A DNA stretch of 64,000 nucleotides from CAVQFB01 sp963711675 (GCA_963711675.1 CAVQFB010000006.1:62001-126000), one strand, 5' to 3'; shown: positions 51,318 to 59,615, counted from the stretch's first letter. Translations and numbers: made by a program. The notes: generated from the letters alone by a model not told the origin.

Positions 51318-51674
51318 CTATTTACAGATTTGAATAAACTCTTCGGGCTTGAGCGCTTTGTTGCGGGTGCAGCACTCGGCGTATAGAAATCCCAGCAGTT
51401 CCTGCAACGCCTCGGTGTTCGCGGTATAGCGGAGAAAAGTGCCTTCGCGCTGGACGTTGACGAGCTCTTCGTTTCTCAGTTTGTCGAGATGGTGCGACAA
51501 CGTGGAATTTGGGATTTCGAGTTCGCCCTGGATGTCGCCGACCACCAGGCCTCCCGGATGCGCTGAAAGCAGCAACTGCATGATCCGAAGGCGGGGCTCG
51601 GTACCCATGGCGGAAAACATGTCGGCGAACTTGGCCACGCGTTCGGTGGTTTGGGCGGCTCGGGTCGTCGGCAT
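51318..51674 (-). CDS. arsR: ArsR-family arsenic-responsive repressor
   Basis: 118 residues, winged helix. GTEPRLRIMQLLLSAHP, the recognition helix IPNSTLSHHLDKLRNEELV and the wing REGTFLRYTAN are typical. The sensor cysteines are not in the alpha-3 position of plasmid R773 ArsR but in a C-terminal ECCTRN (about 101-102) with a last Cys at the C-terminus (IQICK), suggesting a different As(III) site. First gene of the ars operon; the ATG lies 6 bp after the -10 element. Confidence 0.93.
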   Translation of the reverse strand: MPTTRAAQTTERVAKFADMFSAMGTEPRLRIMQLLLSAHPGGLVVGDIQGELEIPNSTLSHHLDKLRNEELVNVQREGTFLRYTANTEALQELLGFLYAECCTRNKALKPEEFIQICK

Positions 51675-51710
51675 ATTTCGATATTACTGGAAATATAGTT
51701 AGATTGTCAA
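51673..51710 (-). promoter_or_regulatory. arsR promoter with overlapping candidate operator
   Basis: Minus strand: TTGACA (51705-51710), 18 bp, TAATAT (51681-51686), 6 bp, ATG at 51674. The inverted repeat ATATTTC/GAAATAT (51690-51696 and 51673-51679, 10-bp spacer) spans the -10 and reaches the start codon, fitting an ArsR autorepression site. The mRNA would be leaderless. Confidence 0.65.
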
Positions 51711-51821
51711 CTGCGCCCTCAAAAGGCGCATTTACCGCAACGCGGGCCTGTCGAACATCTTCACGACCTGGCGGTTTGGCTAAAGGGTTGAGCAGTGCCT
51801 GCCAGTTATCGCTGGCTAGGA

Positions 51822-53207
51822 TCAGAACTGGAAGTAGAGAAATGGGCTGGCGCCACCCAGCATGAGAACAGAGGCGAGAAGCAACCCCGCGAGCGACCAG
51901 GCATACGCGGGCCGAGGCCGGAATTCGATTTCCCAAGTATTCCGGGCAAAGAAGGCGATGGCGCAAGCGCCGGCGAGCCAGGAAATGTACAACGGAGAGT
52001 CCGGGAGGGCTCCCAGACCCGTGCGGCCGAACATGGCGGCCAGAACCTTCATCGCGCCGCCGAAACTCTCGGCGCGGAAAAGTACCCAGCCCAGCATGAC
52101 TGCGATAAAGGTGATGATCCGGTTCAAGGTTGGTGACTTGAAGGTCCAGTCACGTTCGCGCGCAGCGGCATGGGTCACCAGAAGCACGCCGTGGTAGAGG
52201 CCCCACGCAACGAATGTCCAGCCTGCGCCGTGCCACAGGCCGCCCAGGAACATCGTGATGGTGAGGTTCAGAGCGGTGCGGGCCTTTGACCGTCGCGATC
52301 CCCCGAGCGGAATGAACAAGTAGTCACGCAGCCAGGTGGACAGGCTGATGTGCCAGCGGCGCCAGAAGTCGGCGACATTTTCTGCCTTATAGGGCGAATT
52401 GAAATTCTGCGGAAACTGGAGTCCCAGAAAATGCGCGAGGCCCACGGCCATGTCGCTGTAGCCGGAAAAATCGAAATAAAGCTGCATGCTGTAGCCCAGC
52501 ACGGCGAGCCAGCTGTTGATGAGTCCGGCGGGATGAGACAGCGCAAAGAATTCGTTGACCGGACGGGCCAGGCGGTCGGCGATCAGGACTTTTTTCGAGA
52601 GTCCGATGACAAAGAAGTAGATGCCCAGAGAAGCCTGATGCGAGCTAAGCCGGTTCTTCAGCGAGTTGAACTGGGCCTCGATGTCGCTGTAGCGGACGAT
52701 CGGCCCGGCGATCAGGTGCGGGAACAGGGCTACGAAAGCGGAGTAGTGCAGGAGCGACCTAGCCGGGCGGACAAGTCCTCGATAGATGTCAATCGTGTAG
52801 CTCATGGAATTGAACGTGTAAAACGAAATTCCGATGGGCAGGATGATGTTCAGCACGGGAGCGACAGTTCTGAAGCCGAGGCTACTGCTCGCCTGATTGA
52901 TAGTGCCGGCAAAGAGGCCGTAGTACTTGAAGAAGGCAAGCAGTGCGAGGTTGAAAGACAGCGAACCAATCAGCCAAGCGCGGCGAGTGCGCGGTTCTTG
53001 CGTTTCGACAATTCTTGCGCCGGCGATGTAGTCCACCGTTGTAGAGGCGATCATCAGCGGAAGGAAACGCCAGTTCCACCAGCCATAGAAAAAGTAGCTG
53101 GCAAGTGTCAGCCAGGCGAAGCGCATTCCCGAGCGGCGCAGAAGCCACCAACCCGCCAGCGTGACCGGCAGAAATGCGAAGAGAAAAATGTAGCTATTGA
53201 AGAGCAC
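51822..53207 (-). CDS. MBOAT-family membrane O-acyltransferase (AlgI/PatA-like)
   Basis: 461 residues, about 11 helices. Typical AlgI/DltB stretches: FAFLPVTLAGWWLL, LPIGISFYTFNSMSYTIDIY, HLIAGPIVRYSDIEAQF, GYSDMAVGLAHFLGLQFPQN, PYKAENVADFWRRWHISLST and the conserved His in GGLWHGAGWTFVAWG (about residue 322). It likely passes acetyl groups across the membrane for O-acetylation of an exopolysaccharide or peptidoglycan. Overlaps the preceding SGNH-type gene by 14 bp, so the two are coupled. Confidence 0.93.
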   Translation of the reverse strand: MLFNSYIFLFAFLPVTLAGWWLLRRSGMRFAWLTLASYFFYGWWNWRFLPLMIASTTVDYIAGARIVETQEPRTRRAWLIGSLSFNLALLAFFKYYGLFAGTINQASSSLGFRTVAPVLNIILPIGISFYTFNSMSYTIDIYRGLVRPARSLLHYSAFVALFPHLIAGPIVRYSDIEAQFNSLKNRLSSHQASLGIYFFVIGLSKKVLIADRLARPVNEFFALSHPAGLINSWLAVLGYSMQLYFDFSGYSDMAVGLAHFLGLQFPQNFNSPYKAENVADFWRRWHISLSTWLRDYLFIPLGGSRRSKARTALNLTITMFLGGLWHGAGWTFVAWGLYHGVLLVTHAAARERDWTFKSPTLNRIITFIAVMLGWVLFRAESFGGAMKVLAAMFGRTGLGALPDSPLYISWLAGACAIAFFARNTWEIEFRPRPAYAWSLAGLLLASVLMLGGASPFLYFQF

Positions 53208-54240
53208 GGGCTCTCGCAGGGAACATTCTGGCTTCCATCAGCTCGAAGAAAGTGCCGTCGTGGTGCACGCCATCGATGAAGTGGGTGATCTCGCCTCCAA
53301 ATTCCCGAGGAGAGCTGAAATCGTAGAACGGGGTCTTCGTTTGGTCGGAGATACTCTGGAGCGCCGCGATCACCTCGGCCTTGCGCGAGCTGTAGCCGTG
53401 CGGTTCAAGTCCCGCTTCGACAAGAGGATGCGTCGGCGTCAGGAAGATGACCGCCTGGCTTCCGCTCTGATGCGCGAAGTCCAGTGTGGCGCGAAGGTAG
53501 TCGAGGCGCTCCGTGGAGAGCGCAGTGTAATCATCGTAGCGCGGAGCGAAGCGGGAAATCGTGTCGCGGATACTTTCACCGAGCTCCAGATTTCCGTCGG
53601 CCATTTGCCGGTTCCACCCGTCACAATGCGTGAGTCCGTCCGAATCAGTCCGCTCCAGCTGTTCGGCATGGCCAGTCGCAACTTTGTAGAGCGCCGTCAG
53701 CGACGATCGCGTTTCGTCATAAGTAAAGAGCTTGGTGAATTTGGCCCAGCGCCAATGGGGATTGGGCTGCGTCCAGAGATACGGAGTCAGTTCGGTCGGC
53801 TGCTGCAGGTAATAGTGGGGTGGTTCGTGGTTGTGGAAAGCTTCCACGTCCACGCCGATAACAATCAAGCGAGGCCGCAGATGAAGCCGCTCCACCGCGT
53901 AGCGAAGCAGAACGTAGAAGTCCTCGGGACGGCCAACATCGACTCCCGCGTTGAAGGCGACAAGTCCTGTGGCTTTCTGAAGATCGGCAGGAGCCAGATT
54001 CATGACGCGCGATGATCCGAGAATGAGGGCCTGGGGAGCCGGGTTGGCAGCAGCGAGCAAGCTGAGCTTTTGGGCCCGTGCGCCCCAGAGCAGTTGGGGT
54101 ACAACGCGCGAGCGATACGTGCCGTCAGGATTGACGATGTAGTTCAGAACGGAAACGATGGCGAGCGCACAAAGCGTTGACCACAGGAACGCGCGTACAA
54201 AGCGGCTCCATTCTGATGCTCCCGATTGTGCCAGCTTCAT
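53194..54240 (-). CDS. SGNH-type protein, likely partner of the MBOAT acyltransferase
   Basis: 348 residues with one N-terminal helix (about 14-36). Soluble part has ALILGSSRVMNLAPADL (nucleophile-type Ser in Gly-Ser-Ser, about residue 76), VIGVDVEAF, and a late FIDGVHHDGTFF with the Asp-x-x-His pair. These are the usual parts of SGNH/AlgJ-AlgX-type acetyltransferases that take acetyl groups from the MBOAT protein to a glycan in the periplasm. Substrate unknown. Start ATG; overlaps the downstream gene by 14 bp. Confidence 0.8.
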   Translation of the reverse strand: MKLAQSGASEWSRFVRAFLWSTLCALAIVSVLNYIVNPDGTYRSRVVPQLLWGARAQKLSLLAAANPAPQALILGSSRVMNLAPADLQKATGLVAFNAGVDVGRPEDFYVLLRYAVERLHLRPRLIVIGVDVEAFHNHEPPHYYLQQPTELTPYLWTQPNPHWRWAKFTKLFTYDETRSSLTALYKVATGHAEQLERTDSDGLTHCDGWNRQMADGNLELGESIRDTISRFAPRYDDYTALSTERLDYLRATLDFAHQSGSQAVIFLTPTHPLVEAGLEPHGYSSRKAEVIAALQSISDQTKTPFYDFSSPREFGGEITHFIDGVHHDGTFFELMEARMFPARARALQ

Positions 54241-54384
54241 TGGGATAGGTGAAAAAATTCTAGCGGTTCCGGCATCGCCGACGAATCAGAAAAAGGAAGG
54301 GCGGCTCAGGGTGGTCAACGCGGGGCAGGAGATTCCGCGTGGGACGAGGCGGTTATCTCGACGTTTCCATCGCAAAACCGAGAA

Positions 54385-54969
54385 CTATCCAGGCGTCTTC
54401 TGCCCCGAGAAGCCAACCTCTACAAGCTTTCTGTCGTCTTCGGAGGCCTTGAACATCTCGCGAGGTTTGAGGGCCATCATGCCGGCCAGGAAAACATCCG
54501 GGATCTGGCGGATACGGGTGTTGTAGGTATTCACGTCGTCGTTGAAGAATTCGCGGCGGTCTGCGATACGCTCTTCCAGTTCCGAAATACGGTTCTGCAG
54601 GCGCAGAAAGTTCTCGTTGGCCTTGAGTTGGGGATAATTTTCAGCTACTGCAAATAGGCCGCGCAACGCGCCGGTCATGACGAGCTCGGCTTGAGCCTTC
54701 TGCCCTATAGTCGCAGCGCTTATGGAAGCCGCACGGGCCTGGGTTACGGCAAGAAGCGTCTGTTGCTCGTGCTGCATGTAGCCCTTGACTGTCTCAACCA
54801 GGTTGGGGATCTCGTCATGCCTCTGTTTGAGCAGGACGTCGATATTGGCCCAGGCGCGGTCGTTATCGTTTCGCAGACGGACCAGCTCGTTGTAGAGGAT
54901 CACGATGTAAATCAGGATGCCGGCGGCGATCAGGAAGACCACCAGCGCGGTGATGATCGATAGACCCAT
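54385..54969 (-). CDS. LemA family protein
   Basis: 194 residues. One N-terminal helix (about 4-27, IITALVVFLIAAGILIYIVI), then the signature YNELVRLRNDNDRAWANIDV, LLKQRHDEIPNLVETVKGYM, ALRGLFAVAENYPQLKANEN and FFNDDVNTYNTRI. LemA proteins are inner-membrane helical proteins of unclear function. The gene follows a GIDE-domain protein by 25 bp, a pairing that recurs in other bacteria. Confidence 0.93.
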   Translation of the reverse strand: MGLSIITALVVFLIAAGILIYIVILYNELVRLRNDNDRAWANIDVLLKQRHDEIPNLVETVKGYMQHEQQTLLAVTQARAASISAATIGQKAQAELVMTGALRGLFAVAENYPQLKANENFLRLQNRISELEERIADRREFFNDDVNTYNTRIRQIPDVFLAGMMALKPREMFKASEDDRKLVEVGFSGQKTPG

Positions 54970-54994
54970 ATTCCCTCCGATCTGACGAACCAGA

Positions 54995-56032
54995 TCAGAA
55001 CATCTTCAAGTGAGCGAGCAGCAGCACCAGGCAGACGATCGCCAACGCGGCGCCGCCAAAAATCATGCCCGCGGAACGCTTGCCCAGAGCCGCCCGCGCT
55101 TGCTCGGCAGATTTCCACGAAATCAGGAACGTCTTTTCGTTCTGCCCTTTGGCAATCAGATTGTTATCGTGCGCATCTTTGGGAGCGGGGTTCGGCATGC
55201 AGCTGCCGGTAACGTCGTACTCCTGCCCGGGCAACACGAGATATTCGCGAAAGCGGTAGCGGCCCTGCTCGGTCTGTGTCACGTTCAGTGACATTGGTAT
55301 CGGCATATCCTTATGTTCCTGCAAGTGCTGCAAGAACATTTGCCGCTGCTGCTCCTTCGCGGGGTCTGACAAAGGACCCCGAGCAGCCGCAAGTTTCTGA
55401 ATAAGGTCGACCGGCACCGGCATGGTGCCTTGTCCGCGCATCAAGTTTGGTATGGCCTGGACCATGCCCAGTAGAGCCTGGCGCGTCTCTTCTTTCTGCG
55501 CGTCCTGAAGGGGACCCTTCTTCTCCAGGAAATGTTCCACCATGTGCGACATGCGGTTCGCCCCGGCGGTGTGCAAGTAGGAAAGAAGGTCGGTATCGCT
55601 GGCGCCCGAACCCGCGAGCGATGCGACGTGCTGCGAGTCGACGATGCGCGGCGCGCTGTCGGGAAGGTCGTACTCGGCGGAGTAGGAATCGATCAGAACT
55701 TTGCCGGTGTCGTCCTGCAGATAGAATTTCGTGCCGTCCAGGTCGGTGCGGTAGTGCTTCCAGCCGCTGTCATCGCTGCCGGAGTGCCAGCGCTCGATCA
55801 CGACCTTATAGAAACAACAAGGCGTGTGCGTGACGGGGCTGGGAATCAACTGCTCGCTTTGTGCCTTGCCACGAATATTGATGAGACCCATGGCCATGCT
55901 GCGGATGGGAATACGCGGAGTGTCAGAGACAACTTTGTATTCGCGGAAGGTGCGAAAGCCCTTGAAGAAAAGAAAGATCCCTGCGCCAATGCCCAAAAGC
56001 AACGCACCGCTGGGATCAGAGTTGTGTCTCAT
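54995..56032 (-). CDS. GIDE-domain (E3 ubiquitin ligase-like) membrane protein
   Basis: 345 residues with helices at both ends (about 10-23 and 322-343). The middle has GLINIRGKAQSEQLIPSPVT, HTPCCFYKVVIERW, KFYLQDDTGKVLIDSYSAEY and, near the end, GSCMPNPAPKDAHDNNLIAK. This is the GIDE domain found in mitochondrial MUL1 and in bacterial proteins without the RING finger; bacterial members have no known ligase activity. Between 115 and 250 is an insertion rich in helices (QKLAAARGPLSDPAKEQQRQ). Upstream partner of lemA. Confidence 0.85.
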   Translation of the reverse strand: MRHNSDPSGALLLGIGAGIFLFFKGFRTFREYKVVSDTPRIPIRSMAMGLINIRGKAQSEQLIPSPVTHTPCCFYKVVIERWHSGSDDSGWKHYRTDLDGTKFYLQDDTGKVLIDSYSAEYDLPDSAPRIVDSQHVASLAGSGASDTDLLSYLHTAGANRMSHMVEHFLEKKGPLQDAQKEETRQALLGMVQAIPNLMRGQGTMPVPVDLIQKLAAARGPLSDPAKEQQRQMFLQHLQEHKDMPIPMSLNVTQTEQGRYRFREYLVLPGQEYDVTGSCMPNPAPKDAHDNNLIAKGQNEKTFLISWKSAEQARAALGKRSAGMIFGGAALAIVCLVLLLAHLKMF

Positions 56033-56121
56033 ACGCTTTGGGCAAATCTACCGGAAGGAGTGGGGCAGGGCAACAGGACGGTGGTAACAGGGAAGCTTCG
56101 CCCGCCGCCTGTTTGATCGGG

Positions 56122-56472
56122 CTAGCGGGTATCGATCTTCAGATTGATGCTGACCTGCTGGCGATTGTCGAACTGGCTGACGGTCTTGCTGTCGCTCTTG
56201 CGACCGCTGTATTGCGCGTAAACTTCGTAGTCAATGTTGGGAGAGAGCGCGGGGAAGCGGTAGCTGCCGTCCTGGCTGACGATATAGGTTTTAACTGCGC
56301 GAGTCCGCGTGTTGGTGAGGTACACGACGGCGTTGGGCAAGGGATTGTCACCGTGATCGAGCACTTTACCCATAAGCAATCGCCCGGACGACCCTCTGTC
56401 CTTTTCAAAGGGACTGGCGAAAGCAAGGCTGACCAAAAGCACAATCACCGCAACCGCGAAGGTCTTTTTCAT
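56122..56472 (-). CDS. Secreted carboxypeptidase-regulatory-like protein
   Basis: 116 residues. Signal peptide (MKKTFAVAVIVLLVSLAFA), then one Ig-like CarboxypepD_reg fold: LLMGKVLDHGDNPLPNAVVY, LTNTRTRAVKTYIVSQDGSY, RFPALSPNIDYEVYAQYSGR. Such domains, common in Acidobacteriota, usually occur on larger TonB-dependent proteins; here it stands alone. ATG at 56472. Follows a similar gene 25 bp upstream. Confidence 0.75.
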   Translation of the reverse strand: MKKTFAVAVIVLLVSLAFASPFEKDRGSSGRLLMGKVLDHGDNPLPNAVVYLTNTRTRAVKTYIVSQDGSYRFPALSPNIDYEVYAQYSGRKSDSKTVSQFDNRQQVSINLKIDTR

Positions 56473-56497
56473 GGGTTTTTCCCCAACGGCCAACTGC

Positions 56498-56956
56498 CTA
56501 CTTCTCCCTGGTTAGATGCAGACCGATGTCCTGGCGCTCGTCATTGTCGACGTGGACAGTTACCTCGGGACCAGCCTGTAACTTGCTGCCATCATAGGAC
56601 TTAAACCCCTTTAAATCGGCCCAGACCACGTAGTCTGCCTTGCCTGCGGGCACCCGCTGGGCGAATTCTCCGTGATGGTCGGAATAGATCTCCCACTTGG
56701 CTTTCTTCTGATCCGCCCGCCGAATCTTGACCTTGACTCCGTAGACAGGCAGGTTGTCCGGACCCCAGGCGGTACCGAAAATCAACGCGTAGGGTTTTTC
56801 GTGCGCATTGCCGGCAGGAGTCGCTGCCTGGGCAGGAATCAGCCCGATTGTGCCGGAAGCTGCGAGGAGCAGGATGACAAGGTAGGAGCGGAGGCGTGAT
56901 GCGGCGGAGGGGGACACGACGTGAGAGGAAGGTGGCCTTCTAGGCGTAATCGCCAT
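56498..56956 (-). CDS. Secreted beta-sandwich protein, carboxypeptidase-regulatory-like
   Basis: 152 residues. N-terminal positive stretch then hydrophobic segment (SYLVILLLAASGTIGLIPAQ). Mature part FGTAWGPDNLPVYGVKVKIR, RRADQKKAKWEIYSDHHGEF, AQRVPAGKADYVVWADLKGF resembles the neighbour's fold. Its start overlaps the end of the LysW-like gene by 17 bp, so the three genes are likely one transcript. Confidence 0.7.
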   Translation of the reverse strand: MAITPRRPPSSHVVSPSAASRLRSYLVILLLAASGTIGLIPAQAATPAGNAHEKPYALIFGTAWGPDNLPVYGVKVKIRRADQKKAKWEIYSDHHGEFAQRVPAGKADYVVWADLKGFKSYDGSKLQAGPEVTVHVDNDERQDIGLHLTREK

Positions 56957-57140
56957 CTTCAGCTTCTTCCTCTTCTTCTTCGTCGTCGACCTCTTCCTCT
57001 TCTACAGCCTTCAACTCCACGGGATTTACAGTGATAATTTCGAAGTCTGTGCCGCACTCCGGGCACGACACCACTTCGCCTTCGTCAACTTCATCCTCTT
57101 CAATGTCCAGATCGCTTTCGCATTCGGGACAGTAAACCAT
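56940..57140 (-). CDS. LysW-like acidic zinc-ribbon protein
   Basis: 66 residues. A four-cysteine ribbon (VYCPECESDLDI and VSCPECGTDFEI), then an extremely acidic tail (EEEEVDDEEEEEEAEDGDYA). Very similar in layout to LysW/ArgW amino-group carrier proteins, but those end EDWGE, whose Glu carries the amino acid; this one ends EDGDYA. It may be a non-carrier relative, for example a small zinc protein of unknown role. No lys/arg genes are adjacent. Confidence 0.75.
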   Translation of the reverse strand: MVYCPECESDLDIEEDEVDEGEVVSCPECGTDFEIITVNPVELKAVEEEEVDDEEEEEEAEDGDYA

Positions 57141-57232
57141 AAGTGCCTCCAGTCCGATTAGGATAGCCTTGTTAATATTTAGGGTTTCTTCGGCCTTCGG
57201 TCAAGGGGTTCGGAGAGAACCGAGAAAAAAAT

Positions 57233-58702
57233 ATGAACCTCGAATCTGCTCGTCCAGCTTGCTTTTTTACACAAGTGTCACATCTTGTCGCCCCAGGGTT
57301 GCTGGGCAGCGTTTTATTGCTTGCCCCTGGGATGCTTGGCAGCCCGAGTGCGTTGGCCCAGTCGCACAAGCAGAAAGCGGCGGGAGCGGCCAAGGACTCC
57401 CAGATTGCCGCGATGCCGGTGGACACACAGATCGCGGCGGCACTGAAGAAGGTGTCTGCCGAACGAATTCAGGCGAATATCGAGAAGCTGGTGAGCTTCC
57501 AGACGCGCCTGACTTTGTCGGCACAGGACCCGGAATCGATTGCGGCTGGGCATGGGATCGGCGCGGCCCGAGAGTGGATCAAGTCGGAATTCGAGCGCTA
57601 TTCCAAAGATTGTAACGGGTGCCTGGAAGTGAAGGCCGACAGCTTCACGGAGGCGCCGGCTGACCGCATACCTGCGCCCACCGTGATCACCAATGTTTAC
57701 GCGGTCTTGAAGGGTACTGACGCAGAGAATGCCAAACGAACCGTGCTGGTTACAGGGCACTACGATTCCCGCAACAGTGACACGTCGGATACGAAGGGAG
57801 GGGCTCCCGGCGCGAACGATGACGGCAGCGGCACGGCGGTAAGCCTGGAATGCGCACGAGTGTTGAGCCAGCTGAAGTTTCCGGCAACCATTATTTTCCT
57901 GACCGTGGCCGGAGAGGAGCAAGGCCTGAATGGCAGCAAGCACTTCGCGCAAATGGCCAAGCAGCAAGGCTGGAACCTCGAGGCGGTGCTGAATAACGAC
58001 ATCGTGGGCGGAGACAAGAACGCCGAGCAGGATGCCAGCGTAGTGCGGGTGTTTTCCGAAGGCGTGCCCGCCGCGGCTACTGACACCGAGTTGCGGATGA
58101 TTCGGGCGTTGGGCGGGGAGAGCGATTCGCCGTCGCGCGAAGTGGCCCGATACATCGAGGATGTGGGGCAGACCTACGATCCCGGCGTGAAGCCACTGCT
58201 CATCTTCCGCCTTGACCGCTATTTGCGCGGGGGGGATCACTACGCCTTCAATCAGCAGGGCTTCGCTGCCGTGCGCTTCACAGAATTTCGCGAGGACTTC
58301 AACCACCAGCACCAGAATGTACGCACCGAAAACGGCATCGAGTTCGGCGACCTGCCCAAGTTCGTGAATTTCGACTACGTGGCACGGGTAGCGCGGCTGA
58401 ATGCGGCGACTCTGGCCTCGTTGGCGGGGGCGCCGGCGCCTCCGGGGAAAGTCAGAGTGCAGACAAAGGAACTGGTGAATGACTCTACTCTGACGTGGGA
58501 GGCCGCTCCTGGCGGCCGTGCCAGCAGTTACGAAGTGGTATGGCGGGCGACCAGCAGTCCGACCTGGGAGCACGCACAAGACGTCGGTAACGTTACCCGG
58601 GTGACTATGAAGTTGTCGAAAGACAATGTCATCTTCGGCGTGCGGGCGGTGGACACGCAGGGCCATCGCAGCCTGCCGGTTATGCCGCTGCCGGAGAGGT
58701 AA
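57233..58702 (+). CDS. Secreted M28-family metallopeptidase
   Basis: 489 residues with a signal-like N-terminus (LVAPGLLGSVLLLAPGMLGS, cleavage near ALAQ). Zinc aminopeptidase core: VLVTGHYDSR (His), GANDDGSGTAVSLECARVL (bridging Asp), VAGEEQGLNGSKHF (catalytic Glu plus ligand), NNDIVGG (Asp) and FNHQHQNVRTENG (last His). A C-terminal fibronectin-like tail (about 405-489) follows. Likely a periplasmic or exported aminopeptidase or glutaminyl-cyclase-like enzyme. No SD is obvious. Confidence 0.9.
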   Translation: MNLESARPACFFTQVSHLVAPGLLGSVLLLAPGMLGSPSALAQSHKQKAAGAAKDSQIAAMPVDTQIAAALKKVSAERIQANIEKLVSFQTRLTLSAQDPESIAAGHGIGAAREWIKSEFERYSKDCNGCLEVKADSFTEAPADRIPAPTVITNVYAVLKGTDAENAKRTVLVTGHYDSRNSDTSDTKGGAPGANDDGSGTAVSLECARVLSQLKFPATIIFLTVAGEEQGLNGSKHFAQMAKQQGWNLEAVLNNDIVGGDKNAEQDASVVRVFSEGVPAAATDTELRMIRALGGESDSPSREVARYIEDVGQTYDPGVKPLLIFRLDRYLRGGDHYAFNQQGFAAVRFTEFREDFNHQHQNVRTENGIEFGDLPKFVNFDYVARVARLNAATLASLAGAPAPPGKVRVQTKELVNDSTLTWEAAPGGRASSYEVVWRATSSPTWEHAQDVGNVTRVTMKLSKDNVIFGVRAVDTQGHRSLPVMPLPER

Positions 58703-58752
58703 GAAGACTGTTAGGATAGGGGCTGCTCGCGCTGGCTGCCGGCGGCTGGATC

Positions 58753-59592
58753 ATGAACCGTGGACGTTCGTTTTCGCTGAGTTTCCCTCCCTTCACGCGG
58801 TGGGTGAAACGCATCATTCTCGCTTGCGCGGGAATGTTCCTCCTCCAGGTTGTGCTACAGGCGACGGCCCCGCGGACCGCCGTCGACATACAGGCCTACC
58901 TCGGCTTGGTCCCTGCCCTGATTTTTCACTACGGGTTTATTTGGCAGGTGGTGACCTACTCTTTCCTGCATGCCGGCTTGAGCCACCTGCTGGTCAATAT
59001 GCTCACGCTCTGGATGTTCGGATCGCAGGAGGAGCAGGACTGGGGCTCGCGGCAGTTCCTTGAGTTTTATCTTTTCTGCGTAGTCGGAGCAGCGCTGGTG
59101 ACTGTGGGCGTGGCTTACGCAGGCCTGCCTGGACTGAGCCCGACGACCATCACGATCGGAGCATCGGGCGGCGTTTACGGCTTACTGGTTGCGTTCGGGA
59201 TGCTCTACGGCGACCGCGAGATTTTCCTTTTTCCCTTCCCGTTCATGATCAAGGCAAAGTATCTGGTGATCATCATCGTCTTTGTGGTGATCATCGCCAC
59301 CTTCCAGCCTTCCCAGGGCGGTGTCGCGAACTTCGCGCACCTGGGCGGCCTGTTCTTCGGGTTCCTATACGTGAAACTCGCGCCGAAGAAGGGATTGCTT
59401 TTCGGCGCTTCAGAGCATTATTTCAGCGCGCGGAATTCCTACTACCGCTGGAAGCGCCGTCGTGCGGCGAAGAAATTCGAAGTCTACATGCGCCAGCATG
59501 ACCGCAAGGTGACCTTCGACGAGCACGGCAACTATATTCCCCCGGATGAGGACAAGAAAAACGGCGGGTCGAAGTCGGGATGGGTGAACTAG
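58753..59592 (+). CDS. Rhomboid family intramembrane serine protease
   Basis: 279 residues, six or seven helices. The catalytic Ser is in ITIGASGGVYGLLVAFG, the His in GVANFAHLGGLFFGF, and the HAGLSHLLVNMLTLWMFG segment supplies the helix-2 His and Asn. The C-terminal 70 residues are cytosolic and basic (RNSYYRWKRRRAAKKFEVYM), ending FDEHGNYIPP and a Gly/Lys tail. Cleaves membrane-protein substrates; target unknown. Confidence 0.95.
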   Translation: MNRGRSFSLSFPPFTRWVKRIILACAGMFLLQVVLQATAPRTAVDIQAYLGLVPALIFHYGFIWQVVTYSFLHAGLSHLLVNMLTLWMFGSQEEQDWGSRQFLEFYLFCVVGAALVTVGVAYAGLPGLSPTTITIGASGGVYGLLVAFGMLYGDREIFLFPFPFMIKAKYLVIIIVFVVIIATFQPSQGGVANFAHLGGLFFGFLYVKLAPKKGLLFGASEHYFSARNSYYRWKRRRAAKKFEVYMRQHDRKVTFDEHGNYIPPDEDKKNGGSKSGWVN

Positions 59593-59615
59593 TTCGTCAT
59601 TGCCCAGTACTTGAG

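Noticed and set aside
57314..58666. 450-codon open frame antisense to the M28 peptidase
   Set aside because: Shadow of a well-supported gene with complete zinc ligands.
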